From: Clostridium polyendosporum
Lineage (GTDB): Bacteria > Bacillota > Clostridia > Clostridiales > Clostridiaceae
Reading direction: 5' to 3'
DNA length: 64,000 nucleotides
Assembly (NCBI RefSeq): GCF_018332455.1
Contig: NZ_BOPZ01000002.1
Location: 62,001-126,000 of the forward strand
Shown: piece after piece, positions 1 through 8,654 of the stretch
Numbering within the stretch: the stretch's first letter is position 1
Layout of the letters: every line of letters begins with the position of its first letter
Position numbers and translations under genes: made by a program
The notes under the pieces: generated by a model
What the model was told of the DNA's origin: nothing
Database searches by the model: none
Seen by the model: the letters and a program-made list of their open reading frames with translations, nothing else

Positions 1-1
1 G

Positions 2-475
2 GGAAAAATAAAAAATATAAACAGATATGCTGCAATTGGACTTTCAAAAATAAGCGGAGTTGTAATACTTCTTCTTGGTACAGGTGCAATAGCAGGAATC
101 ATTGCAAATTCACAATTAAAGAATGTTATTATAGATATACTTAATACTTTAGGACTGCCAGCTTTTATGTTAGCACCTATGGCAGGTATTTTAATGTCAG
201 GAGCAACTGCTTCAACAACTTCAGGTACTGCTGTGGGAAGTCAGGTCTTTGGGCCAACGATACTTCAGCTTGGAGTTAAACCATTAGCTACTGCTGCGAT
301 GATACATGCAGGAGCAACTGTGTTAGATCATCTTCCTCATGGAAGCTTTTTTCATACTACTGGTGGAAGTGTGTTTATGGATATGAAGGAAAGATTAAAG
401 CTTATACCTTATGAATTATTAATAGGTTTATTAATGACAATAATATCAACTATAATATTTGGATTCATAATGTAG
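2..475 (+). CDS. GntP-family gluconate/organic-acid permease, C-terminal part
   Basis: The frame is open from the left edge to the TAG at 473-475, so only the last ~157 residues are present. The protein is hydrophobic and contains the stretch LDHLPHGSFFHTTGGSV near its end, which I recognise from GntP/CitMHS-type proton symporters. GntP carriers import gluconate or similar hydroxy acids across the cytoplasmic membrane. At least three membrane segments are visible, and the last runs to the C-terminus. The substrate cannot be inferred from this part. A strong terminator follows, so this is the last gene of its transcript. Confidence 0.75.
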   Translation, partial: GKIKNINRYAAIGLSKISGVVILLLGTGAIAGIIANSQLKNVIIDILNTLGLPAFMLAPMAGILMSGATASTTSGTAVGSQVFGPTILQLGVKPLATAAMIHAGATVLDHLPHGSFFHTTGGSVFMDMKERLKLIPYELLIGLLMTIISTIIFGFIM

Positions 476-496
476 ATTAATAAATATAATAAAGAT

Positions 497-540
497 AAAC
501 AGACATCGAGCTTGCATAGCTTTAGTTCAAATGATAACAA
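497..540 (-). repeat. Degenerate copy of the TCGATG hairpin module
   Basis: Read on the minus strand this contains GTTATCATTTGAACTAAAG, then GCTCGATGTC. This matches the TTTCA..AAATCTGGCTAAAG plus GGCTCGATGCC layout of the dispersed module found elsewhere in the window. It is a weak, decayed copy. Confidence 0.4.
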
Positions 541-542
541 AT

Positions 543-576
543 AAAAGTAGTACCAGTATTACAGTACTACTTTTTT
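543..576 (+). terminator. Intrinsic terminator after the GntP-type permease
   Basis: AAAAGTAGTAC and GTACTACTTTT form a perfect 11-bp stem around a 10-nt loop, followed by a T run. It lies 68 bases after the permease stop codon. Confidence 0.85.
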
Positions 577-619
577 AAATATACAATATAGATTTTAAAA
601 TATAAAACAATAATATAGA

Positions 620-1030
620 GCACGTAACGATCTACCTTACACCACTATAAATAACTTATTACCTAACAATAATCTTTCGACTATAATCAAGCAGGTCATT
701 ACTAATAATGATGGTTCGTTCGACTATACAAAATATCTACACAACCATATATAACCTTTCGGCTATACATGACCATAATTGATCCCCATTGATCATTAGA
801 CTAAAAGTCATCAATACTCTGTATAATCTTAGCTCGACCTTATATTATAAGTTGGAACCTTAATATAATCAATGCTATTCGACTATATTAAAGCTTTTCC
901 CCACAATATAAAATCTTCCCTCTGACTATATAAAAGCCAATAACGACCTATATATAATCTTTGGCCGACTTATATATATACTAATATATAGAACATATAT
1001 AAGTCTTGGCTCAACCGTTACGTACCCTAC
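620..1030. repeat. Array of degenerate ~40-bp repeats built around TTCGACTATA
   Basis: No gene lies between 577 and 1106. The motif TTCGACTATA or a close variant recurs at 676, 719, 758 (TTCGGCTATA), ~797 (decayed), ~834 (TCGACCTTATA), 878, 921 (TCTGACTATA), ~943 and ~965 (CCGACTTATA). The steps are mostly 38-43 bases. The sequences between are AT-rich and only loosely alike, often with TATAATCTT upstream of the core. The repeats are too degenerate for a CRISPR array, and no cas gene is in the window. Function unknown. Confidence 0.55.
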
Positions 1031-1106
1031 GTTATTATACTAACCCTTTTATCTTTATTATATACAAGAAATTTAAAACAATTTTTTCAAAAATTATTTA
1101 ATAATT

Positions 1107-2621
1107 TTATGCAACTTTATAGTTTTGCTCTTTTTTTGTTTTCTTTTCGTAGTTGCTGTACATTATTAATGCAACTATTGTAAAGAATAGAGGTCCAGAA
1201 ATCATCCATAATGTAGATTGCATATCACCATTTGTTGCAGGTTCTATTATTGTAAACAAATTAGCGAATCCTACAGTAAGAGTAACAACGATAGTAGCAA
1301 TTAAACTGCTATTATAACTCTTGAAAACTTGAAAAGGCTTTTTAATATCTGTTTTCTTTTTAAATGGAGCAAATGCACCACCTATAAACAGGTAAGGAAG
1401 TGTCATAGCTACATTAGTCATTAAAACTAATTTATTAAAGAATTGAGAAGCACCTTCTCCACCAAATGATACTAGTAACACAAAGGCTGCTACAATGACG
1501 CATTGAATCCATAATGCATTTTTGGGTATATTATTTTCAATTTTACTCATTTTCTTAGGCCAAAATGTAGCTGGAGTACCTTCTATTAATTGCTTTAATG
1601 GAGCATAAGATAATGTGAAAAAAGCTCCTGTAAATGCTAAGAACATTGATAATCCAGCAAATCTTGCTACCCAAGCACCAATAATTAAGGAAGTACTTTG
1701 GCTAAATCCAAAGCCTTGGCCTAATTGGTATCCTAAGTTTTTCATTACTACATATACAACGTTACCCATATGTACATTCTTTGAAGCTAATACATCATTC
1801 CAGTTTACAAAGATACCACACAAAAATATACCTAATGAATATCCTATAGCAATAATAATTGCAGCAATTGTAATCCCTTTAGGGAATGTTACTTCAGAAT
1901 TTTCAGTTTGATCCACCAAACCTCCGACTACTTCTATACCACCATAAGCAAATATCGTAAATACTAAAAATGATAAAACAGCCAATGGGGATCCATACTT
2001 AGGATTAGGAGATTGTGTAAAAGTTTCAGCAGTAATAGGTTGAGCTGCATGTCCGCCATTTGCTATTAAAACAACTACTGCACCAACTAATAATACAATG
2101 TTTAATAATGCTACCGCAGTACCACCAATTGAAGTTATTTTAGTTATTTTTTCAAAACCTCTTGATGCTGTTAATGTTACTAGTAGAATCCAAACTATAC
2201 CTAATAATCCTAAAGTTTGAGTTGAATTTAGTCCTAGTAGTGACCAGCTTGAAGTTGTATCCTTTCCGAATATTACGTTTGATAATGGAATCCATATTGC
2301 AGAACAGGTGTTAACCATCCAAACTACATATGAAGCATACCACATGAATGTTCCTACAAAAGCATATTTAAGTCCAATGGATTTTTCCATCCATGAATAA
2401 ATTCCACCTTTTTCATTCTTAAATGCTGCACCATATTCAGCCATCATAAATGCAAAAGGAATAAAGAATGTTATTGCGGATAAAATATACCAAGGAATTG
2501 CACTATAGCCCATTAAGTAGAATGATCTAGGCATGTTGGCAAATCCAAATACTGATGTAAAAATCATTAATACCAATGGTACTAATGTTAATTTTTTACT
2601 AACGTTTACATCTGATTTCAT
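1107..2621 (-). CDS. APC-superfamily amino acid permease, YjeM-like
   Basis: This is a multi-pass membrane protein of 504 residues with about 12 predicted membrane segments. The N-terminal region (LTLVPLVLMIFTSVFGFANMPRSFYLMGY) and the glycine-rich segment GGIYSWMEKSIG fit the glutamate:GABA antiporter/YjeM branch of the APC superfamily. It probably carries an amino acid across the cytoplasmic membrane, but the substrate is not evident. I start it at the ATG at 2621 because AAAGGAGAA lies 6 bases upstream. The in-frame ATG 10 codons earlier has no ribosome site. It stands alone, in an intergenic space with no partner decarboxylase nearby, so the antiporter role seen in acid-resistance systems is not supported here. 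Confidence 0.8.
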   Translation of the reverse strand: MKSDVNVSKKLTLVPLVLMIFTSVFGFANMPRSFYLMGYSAIPWYILSAITFFIPFAFMMAEYGAAFKNEKGGIYSWMEKSIGLKYAFVGTFMWYASYVVWMVNTCSAIWIPLSNVIFGKDTTSSWSLLGLNSTQTLGLLGIVWILLVTLTASRGFEKITKITSIGGTAVALLNIVLLVGAVVVLIANGGHAAQPITAETFTQSPNPKYGSPLAVLSFLVFTIFAYGGIEVVGGLVDQTENSEVTFPKGITIAAIIIAIGYSLGIFLCGIFVNWNDVLASKNVHMGNVVYVVMKNLGYQLGQGFGFSQSTSLIIGAWVARFAGLSMFLAFTGAFFTLSYAPLKQLIEGTPATFWPKKMSKIENNIPKNALWIQCVIVAAFVLLVSFGGEGASQFFNKLVLMTNVAMTLPYLFIGGAFAPFKKKTDIKKPFQVFKSYNSSLIATIVVTLTVGFANLFTIIEPATNGDMQSTLWMISGPLFFTIVALIMYSNYEKKTKKEQNYKVA

Positions 2622-2797
2622 AATTTGTTCTCCTTTGAATGTAGATTTCACATAACTTTATAACCAATATATAATTATACTGAAATCAATATAGTGCGCA
2701 ATGACTGTAAAAGAGAATTATGAGTTTGGATTTTTTTGTTGAATATTGTTAATTATTTAATTGGAATAACTTTAGAATCTTACTGAATTGTAACTAA

Positions 2798-2894
2798 AGA
2801 TAAACAACTTCAATCTTTAAATAGTTCCTGAAAATAGACTCGACATGCAATGCTTTTTCAAGAATTATAAGTTCAGTTACGAAGTTGTGTATCT
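2798..2894 (+). repeat. 97-bp inverted-repeat element (AGATA-ACAACTTC family)
   Basis: The ends are AGATAAACAACTTCA and GAAGTTGTGTATCT, which are inverted copies of each other. The interior contains GCAATGCTTTTTC, shared with the copies at 43614 and 61651. It lies in the 364-base gap between the permease and the EcsC gene, where I see nothing else except the ribosome site of the next gene. Confidence 0.75.
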
Positions 2895-2985
2895 ATATAA
2901 AGACGATGTATTAATATATTTCATAGAATCAGCTGGAATAAAAGAGTATAATTAGTATAAACAAAATCGTTTGTGAGGGGTAAAT

Positions 2986-3714
2986 ATGAAAAGTTATGAA
3001 GAAAAAGCTTTATATGAACTAAAAATATGGCAAAAAAAGATGGCTAAGAAACCTTCTTTTACAAGTGGCATAACAAAAGGATTACAGAATAAAGTAAATA
3101 ATCTCATTCCAGAAAAGGTTCATACGGTAGTTACGGAAACTATTAAGAATATGGTTAAGGGCGTATTGATTGGTTCAGAATTTATGACTAAGCGGATATT
3201 GGTTCAAGCACCTTTGGAAGAAAGGGAACGTTTAGTAATGGATAAGTTAGACTTTTATAAAAAGGCTGCAGTTTTAAGTGGTGCTGGAACCGGTGGAGCA
3301 GGATTTTTTATTGGATTAGCGGATTTTCCTATTCTTATAAGCTTAAAAATAAAATTTTTATTTGATGTAGCAAGTTTATACGGATTTGATGTAAGAAATT
3401 ATAAAGAAAGACTATATATTCTGTATATTTTTCAGTTAGCTTTTGCTAGTGACAAAAGAAGAAATGAAGTCTATAAGGAGATATTAGACTGGGATAATTA
3501 TGTGCAAAAATTGCCTGATGATATAAACTCTTTTGATTGGAGAACCTTTCAACAAGAATATAGGGATTATATTGATTTAGCAAAAATGCTGCAGTTAGTT
3601 CCAGGAATAGGAGCTGTAATTGGTGCTTATGCTAATTATAAGTTAATGAATAAACTTGGAGAAATAGCTATTAATGCCTATAGACTAAGATTGTTTAACA
3701 TTAAGACTCTATGA
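2986..3714 (+). CDS. EcsC family protein
   Basis: This protein of 242 residues is recognised as EcsC-like from the N-terminal YEEKALYELKIWQKKM, the central glycine-rich hydrophobic stretch (AAVLSGAGTGGAGFFIGLADFP) and the C-terminal VPGIGAVIGAYANYKLMNKLG. Two hydrophobic segments suggest membrane association. EcsC was named in Bacillus as the third member of an ABC operon, but its biochemical role is not established, and no EcsAB transporter is nearby. The ribosome site GTGAGGGG is 6 bases before the ATG. A long hairpin overlaps the stop codon region, so it is monocistronic. Confidence 0.85.
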   Translation: MKSYEEKALYELKIWQKKMAKKPSFTSGITKGLQNKVNNLIPEKVHTVVTETIKNMVKGVLIGSEFMTKRILVQAPLEERERLVMDKLDFYKKAAVLSGAGTGGAGFFIGLADFPILISLKIKFLFDVASLYGFDVRNYKERLYILYIFQLAFASDKRRNEVYKEILDWDNYVQKLPDDINSFDWRTFQQEYRDYIDLAKMLQLVPGIGAVIGAYANYKLMNKLGEIAINAYRLRLFNIKTL

Positions 3715-3744
3715 TAACTATAATAGAGTCTTAATGTTATTTTC
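3697..3744 (+). terminator. Terminator of the EcsC gene
   Basis: AACATTAAGACTCTAT at 3697-3712 pairs perfectly with ATAGAGTCTTAATGTT at 3723-3738, followed by ATTTT. The 5' arm overlaps the end of the coding region. It may also stop transcription arriving from the germination operon on the other strand. Confidence 0.7.
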
Positions 3745-3796
3745 CACAAATAGTTAATACTACGTATAAAGGTTGAAAAATATGTATATATAAATT

Positions 3797-4909
3797 TTAT
3801 TTCATACGAGTTCTACTTCTTTTTTTTATAAGGTTCTTTATGTAATATAATAATAATGCAGCTATTGGAATTATAATTGCTAATGGTAAGTGAATGTATG
3901 TTAGCGTCAGTACTTGACCTATAAAAATATGTTGTGGATAGTTTTTGGCTATTAGTAATGAAGTAATAAGAACTACTATACTGAAAGGTATGGCTAAGTA
4001 TTTTGTATCTTTTAACTTTACAAGTTGAGCAGTACCAAGCATTGCTCCATACATAAAGAAACTTATCTTGATGAAACCTCCTACTACCATAATAAGGACT
4101 ATAAGTATATCTACTCTATCAAATGCTTCCCCTATTTTCATTACGCGTAGAGTTTGTAGAAGGGGAAAGAGAGTCTCAGATGCAAAATCTGTTCCCAGTA
4201 CAGAAATAAACATTATAGTGTTTAATGCAACAAGTATTCCTTGAAAAATCATAGCAAATGCTGCTGCTTTTCTTATTTTTGATACTTCAATAACAGATGA
4301 AAATAACATGGTGAATAGTATACTCTCACCATATGGGAAAGTAATGAGTTTCCAGCTTTCTTTTATAGGAGTTATTATTCCATTTTCAAGTACAGGCTTT
4401 AAATGATGAAAATGTAAAGCGTGTGGTGTTGTGAAAAGAAATATCCATTCCATGATAAAGAAAAATACCCACAGAGGTAAGAATATATGAGTTAATCTGT
4501 AAACATTTTCAATACCTTTAAAAACTGAATATCCTACTGGTATCATTAATGCAACAGAAGTTATAATTAATGGCAGTTTAGGCATTACAGCAATTGCTAT
4601 AAGTTCTGTAAAATCCCGTAATACTCTTGCAGCTTCATATGCAAAAAAAATAATGTATATTAAACTTAATAGATACCCTATTACTCTTCCAAAAATTTTA
4701 GGTATATATGTAACAATAGTATCATCAGGGTACTTTTGCCACAGACTTGTATATAAAATTTGTAATATAACTGCTGGCAGTAAATAAAAAAGTATTGCTA
4801 TCCATGCATCTTGTTTTGCTTCAGGATTAATAAAAAAAAGTACAGCGCTGCCATAAGGTACAAATACAATAGCAGAAAACAATTGATAAGCTGATATTTT
4901 TGTTTTCAC
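3797..4909 (-). CDS. Spore germination receptor subunit B (GerAB/GerKB-like permease)
   Basis: This protein of 370 residues has about ten membrane segments and belongs to the endospore germination permease branch of the APC superfamily (N-terminus ISAYQLFSAIVFVPYGSAVLF; central PKLPLIITSVALMIPVGYSVFKGIENVYRLTHIF). In GerA-type receptors the B subunit sits in the spore inner membrane and is thought to bind the germinant. It is the last gene of the minus-strand A-C-B operon, 34 bases after the C subunit. The start is GTG at 4909, with GAGGAAGG about 7 bases before. The germinant cannot be told from sequence alone. Confidence 0.9.
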   Translation of the reverse strand: MKTKISAYQLFSAIVFVPYGSAVLFFINPEAKQDAWIAILFYLLPAVILQILYTSLWQKYPDDTIVTYIPKIFGRVIGYLLSLIYIIFFAYEAARVLRDFTELIAIAVMPKLPLIITSVALMIPVGYSVFKGIENVYRLTHIFLPLWVFFFIMEWIFLFTTPHALHFHHLKPVLENGIITPIKESWKLITFPYGESILFTMLFSSVIEVSKIRKAAAFAMIFQGILVALNTIMFISVLGTDFASETLFPLLQTLRVMKIGEAFDRVDILIVLIMVVGGFIKISFFMYGAMLGTAQLVKLKDTKYLAIPFSIVVLITSLLIAKNYPQHIFIGQVLTLTYIHLPLAIIIPIAALLLYYIKNLIKKRSRTRMK

Positions 4910-4943
4910 AATAATCCTTCCTCTATAGATAATTTAGTTACTA

Positions 4944-6116
4944 TTAATGAATTATTGGGTGAGAAATGAAGCCAGGTCTTTTTAAACTGGAATTTACTTT
5001 TATTTCTACTGTGATATATGGGAAAATATCGTTCCAGTTTTTCTCCATTTTTTTCCAAATGTCAGGATAAGTTCTATGTATTATGTCGCCAAAATCAAAA
5101 ATGTCTGCATTCAACTTATTTTGAGCTGCATCTAAAGCAAGTTTAATTTCTTTTTCTATGGCCTTGTCTTGAATTTTACTTAAGTCATTCATTATTTCTG
5201 AGTTTTTTATAGGATCTAAATCAGCTGTCATTTCTCTTAAGTTTCCTTCTTCTTTTATAGTTATCTGTAAAGTTATACTGTTATTTTTTATGATGGGTTT
5301 TATTGTACTTTTTGATTTTATTATTTCAAAGGTAAGTATTTTGTTATTTGATGAATGCACTGTTATACTTCCACCTTTTACCTCACCTTTTACCCACTGC
5401 ATGCCTCGAGTTTGATTTATGTCTAAGTATCCTATGAGTTTATCTTTTTTTAATACAGCAGTACCAACCATCTTGAATGTGTTGTCTACATTAGGACTTT
5501 TATTAAGACTAATAATTCCTAGTACCGGTGCTGCTGTTTTGCTATGTAATATATTGGCAAAATCAACTCTGCGAACTATAGGTGAATATCCCATAATTGA
5601 TTGCATTTTTATTAAATTTGCTATCTCATTAGCAGGAATTGTTTCATCAGTAGTTAGTGCGGATACTATATCTGAAGACCTATCTTTTGTTATGAAAAGA
5701 GGGGTATCTGGTCTTACTGTATAAGTTCTTAAGGAAGAATCAAGAGCCAGTGATAAACCGGATTCGGCTATCCTTTCACTATAAACTAAGAATTTAATGT
5801 GAGCAAAAAATAGGTTTTTACCAAGCTCAGTAGATAGATGGTTTAAGGCATCAGCTGGTGTATCACCAGTAGTATTATATATTGTTACATCCGTTGAAAC
5901 TTGCTGATTTTCTCCTTTTTTAGTATCTGTACTGCTAGATGGCTGTTTTTTTGGATTCAATATCTGAGCTGTTAACATGTATTTACCTTCTGATGAAAGG
6001 TCAAATCCCATTGCTACTAATATTGCTAATTTCTCAAGTTCTTGTTTTGTTCCCTTACAGCCTATAATAGAAAATGTAGTTATAATCATTACGAGAATCG
6101 AAAAAAATTTTTTCAT
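4944..6116 (-). CDS. Spore germination receptor lipoprotein (Ger(x)C family, GerKC-like)
   Basis: This protein of 390 residues has a lipoprotein signal peptide: a short basic start, a hydrophobic core, and the lipobox SIIGC with Cys20 as the lipidated residue. The mature part carries the Ger(x)C features LEKLAILVAMGFDL near the start and the C-terminal NWNDIFPYITVEIKVNSSLKRPG. In GerA receptors the C subunit is a lipoprotein on the outer face of the spore inner membrane, needed for assembly with A and B. It begins 3 bases after the A subunit stops, with AGGAGTAG as ribosome site, so the two are translationally coupled. Confidence 0.92.
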   Translation of the reverse strand: MKKFFSILVMIITTFSIIGCKGTKQELEKLAILVAMGFDLSSEGKYMLTAQILNPKKQPSSSTDTKKGENQQVSTDVTIYNTTGDTPADALNHLSTELGKNLFFAHIKFLVYSERIAESGLSLALDSSLRTYTVRPDTPLFITKDRSSDIVSALTTDETIPANEIANLIKMQSIMGYSPIVRRVDFANILHSKTAAPVLGIISLNKSPNVDNTFKMVGTAVLKKDKLIGYLDINQTRGMQWVKGEVKGGSITVHSSNNKILTFEIIKSKSTIKPIIKNNSITLQITIKEEGNLREMTADLDPIKNSEIMNDLSKIQDKAIEKEIKLALDAAQNKLNADIFDFGDIIHRTYPDIWKKMEKNWNDIFPYITVEIKVNSSLKRPGFISHPIIH

Positions 6117-6119
6117 AAA

Positions 6120-7745
6120 CTACTCCTTTCTATTATTTTCTTCCATAGCTTTTTTATGTTCTTCTTTTATTGACTTAATACGAGATTTTGGTTTTCTTCG
6201 TATAGAGTGTGTTCCTGTTATAAGCCAAGATCTTTTAAATTTAGCCCATAAAGGACGCCGCATAAATAAATCTGGCAATTCATTTGTCACAACAGGTGCT
6301 AATGGTGCCATGTATGGAACACCAAATGAACGCATAGATATAAGTTTTATAAACAGTAGTATTGCTCCAGAAGTTACGCCTAATAAACCTAGAGTTCCAC
6401 CAAGTAATAGAAATATAAATCTAGGAAATGTAGTTGCTGTATACATATCTGTAGATGGTATAGCAAATGAGGATATAGCTGTAGCAGCTATTACAATTAC
6501 CATTGGCGTACTTGCAAGACCGGCCTCCACTGCAGCCTGTCCTAACACCACTGCACCAACAACACTTATTGCCTGGCCTACAGCTCTTGGAATTCTAACA
6601 CCAGCTTCTCTTAATATTTCATATGCTAATAACATCAAAAAACACTCAAATAATGCCGGATAGGGTACTCCAGAACGAGCTTTTATAAAAGTAACCAGTA
6701 AAGGAGTTGGAATAAATTCTTGATGAAATGTTGTTATTGCTACATAAGTTCCTGGTAAGGTAAGACATATTATAAAAGATAAATATCTAATCCAGCGGTT
6801 AATAGTAGATGGAATAAATTTTAGATAGAAATCTTCATTTGTTATCATAAATTCTATAAAAAGAGAAGGCATAATTATAACTACAGGGGTTCCATCTATA
6901 ATGATTGCTATGCGACCTTCTAATAGTTTGCCTGCTACCACATCTGGTTTTTCTGTGGAGAATATGGTAGGAAAACCACTTGTAGGATCATCCTCTATAT
7001 ATTCTTTTATATAGCTAGCTCCTAGTACTGCATCTATATCAATTTTATTTAGTCTTTTTCTTACCTCTCTTACGATGTCATGATTCGCTATATTGGAAAG
7101 ATATGCAATGGCAATGTCCGTTTTAGTTTCTCTTCCTATTTTCATTGATTCCATCTTGAGGTTTGTGTTCTTAATTTTCTTTCTTATAAGAACTTTATTA
7201 GTAGCTATGGATTCTGTAAAACCTTCTCTAGGTCCACGAATAACACTTTCAACTTCAGGTTCTTCTATATTTCTTCCCGGAGGGTTGTTTACATTTATAA
7301 CCAGTGCTTCATTTACTTTATCTATAAACAAAATAAGTTTTCCACTCAATATTGAATCTATAATTTTATCCATATCAATATAAATATCGTTATCTCTTAT
7401 TCCTAATAAATATTTAGAATAGTCCTTACTATTAGGAGTATAAGTTTTTTCTTGATTTTCTTTAGTTAATTTTTCAATTATAGATTGTTCAATGAGATTT
7501 GTTTGTATCATATTATCTATGTACACAAGCATCGCACTAAACTCTGGATTGTTTGTGATTTTTAGTTCTCTAATAATTAAATCGGAACAATTCTCAAATA
7601 TGTTTTTTATATATTGTTTATTTTCTTCTAGTATATGTGAAATTTTAATGTTTTCATCTTTAGGTACCTTAGCAGTTTCATTTATAGTCTTTTTTTTACT
7701 GTTTTCATCGCTTAATGAAAACATGGTTTTTATTAAATCTAACAC
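6120..7745 (-). CDS. Spore germination receptor subunit A (GerA/GerKA-like)
   Basis: This protein of 541 residues has a hydrophilic N-terminal half (about residues 1-310), then four to six membrane segments and a basic C-terminal tail. Typical GerA-family stretches are present: PGRNIEEPEVESVIRGPREGF, LLEGRIAIIIDGTPVVIIMPSLF and PFPALF-like VPYPALFECFLMLLAYEILREAGVRIP. It forms the A subunit of a nutrient germinant receptor in the spore inner membrane. It is the first gene of the operon A-C-B, an order known for clostridial gerK-type loci. Translation starts at GTG 7745, preceded by AGGTAGGTGA. A likely forespore promoter lies just upstream. Confidence 0.92.
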   Translation of the reverse strand: MLDLIKTMFSLSDENSKKKTINETAKVPKDENIKISHILEENKQYIKNIFENCSDLIIRELKITNNPEFSAMLVYIDNMIQTNLIEQSIIEKLTKENQEKTYTPNSKDYSKYLLGIRDNDIYIDMDKIIDSILSGKLILFIDKVNEALVINVNNPPGRNIEEPEVESVIRGPREGFTESIATNKVLIRKKIKNTNLKMESMKIGRETKTDIAIAYLSNIANHDIVREVRKRLNKIDIDAVLGASYIKEYIEDDPTSGFPTIFSTEKPDVVAGKLLEGRIAIIIDGTPVVIIMPSLFIEFMITNEDFYLKFIPSTINRWIRYLSFIICLTLPGTYVAITTFHQEFIPTPLLVTFIKARSGVPYPALFECFLMLLAYEILREAGVRIPRAVGQAISVVGAVVLGQAAVEAGLASTPMVIVIAATAISSFAIPSTDMYTATTFPRFIFLLLGGTLGLLGVTSGAILLFIKLISMRSFGVPYMAPLAPVVTNELPDLFMRRPLWAKFKRSWLITGTHSIRRKPKSRIKSIKEEHKKAMEENNRKE

Positions 7746-7767
7746 TTAATTCACCTACCTTTGGTAA

Positions 7768-7797
7768 TATTGTGTGATAAATTTGGTTATTTATTCA
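7768..7797 (-). promoter_or_regulatory. Candidate sigma-G/sigma-F promoter for the germination operon
   Basis: On the minus strand TGAATA (7792-7797) and CACAATA (7768-7774) are separated by 17 bases. This fits the forespore consensus (TGAATA-like -35, CATAMTA-like -10) with one mismatch in the -10. It would start the mRNA just before the ribosome site of the gerA-type gene. This is inference from a motif in AT-rich DNA. The rest of the gap 7746-8100 shows nothing else I can name. Confidence 0.35.
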
Positions 7798-8100
7798 TGG
7801 AGATTATATAGCAGGGTATAAGCATAAATTTTTCTAAACTGATAGAAATTACAATATGCCATATAGTGGAATTTGATATAATATTTTCAAAAAAAATTAT
7901 AAAAAGATGTTGTAAATATTTGAGAAACATATTAATATAATAGGAAAGGTAGGTAATGGTTAATTGAAATACAAAAGGTAAAATATAAATGATTGTTTTA
8001 TTTTAGAAATTATTGATAAGGTATGTGGTTACTAGTACTTTTAATCAATATTGTGGGGAAGTTAATATAACAAGAATATGGAGAAAGGGTGTTGATTTTA

Positions 8101-8372
8101 TGTGCATTACGATTGTAGGTGGAGATAATATTGCAAAGATAAATGGTAATCTTTATAAAAATGGTTTTTTTGTAATTAAACACATAAGCGGTAGAAAAAA
8201 GAGTCATAAATGTGTTGAAATTCCTAAAAACACTGATATAGTGTTGGTATTTATAGATTATGTAAATCATAAATTATGTGAACATATAAAAAGGGAATCT
8301 AAAAAAATGGGTATAAAGGCAGTGTACTCCAAAAGAGCATGGTCTTATATTGAGACCCTATTATGTGAATAA
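8101..8372 (+). CDS. DUF2325 domain-containing protein
   Basis: This small soluble protein of 90 residues starts with the beta-strand/glycine turn MCITIVGGDN and has GRKKSH, IPKNTDIVLVFIDYVNHKLC and KAVYSKRAWSYIE, the layout of the DUF2325 family. Family members have no established activity. The ATG at 8101 is preferred because AAAGGGTG lies 8 bases upstream. The frame is open further upstream to a TTG at 8013, but that region shows no family similarity. No co-transcribed partner is seen. Confidence 0.8.
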
Positions 8373-8404
8373 AAACATAATCTTTCAATCTTTATCTCAT
8401 AATT

Positions 8405-8560
8405 TTTAATAGCATCAAGTCTCTTTAACGTTCCTGTTACATTTTGTGAAATGACACCAAATCTTTTCGATATTTAACACTTTTCTTAAAATTATTGATT
8501 TAATATGAACTTATATATCCAAATTACAAATTTAGTTATGAAATTGTTTATCCATATTTT
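8405..8560 (-). repeat. Composite dispersed repeat (hairpin module joined to half an inverted-repeat element)
   Basis: Positions 8410-8460 read on the minus strand as GGTGTCATTTCACAAAATG, followed further on by GAGACTTGATGCT, a decayed hairpin module. The following stretch to 8560 (AATATGAACTTATATATCC ... TTAGTTATGAAATTGTTTATCC) aligns with 43800-43874, the right half of the nested inverted-repeat element. This occupies most of the 282-base gap before the next gene. Confidence 0.6.
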
Positions 8561-8654
8561 TGAATATCGGTAGCAATCTTTTTTATTATCCCTGCATTTA
8601 AGTGTTATAAAATCATAAAATATATATGTGTAATATATTTAGGAGAGAGTACAT

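Noticed and set aside
620-1030. CRISPR array
   Set aside because: The repeats are only ~10 conserved bases, degenerate, with no constant 24-37-bp repeat and no cas genes in the window.
1615-1911. 98-codon frame on the plus strand inside the amino acid permease
   Set aside because: It is the complement of a well-supported permease gene, has no ribosome site and shows shadow-like composition.
5977-6663. 228-codon frame on the plus strand over the germination operon
   Set aside because: It crosses the end of the A subunit and start of the C subunit genes in antisense. Both are clear GerA-family genes.
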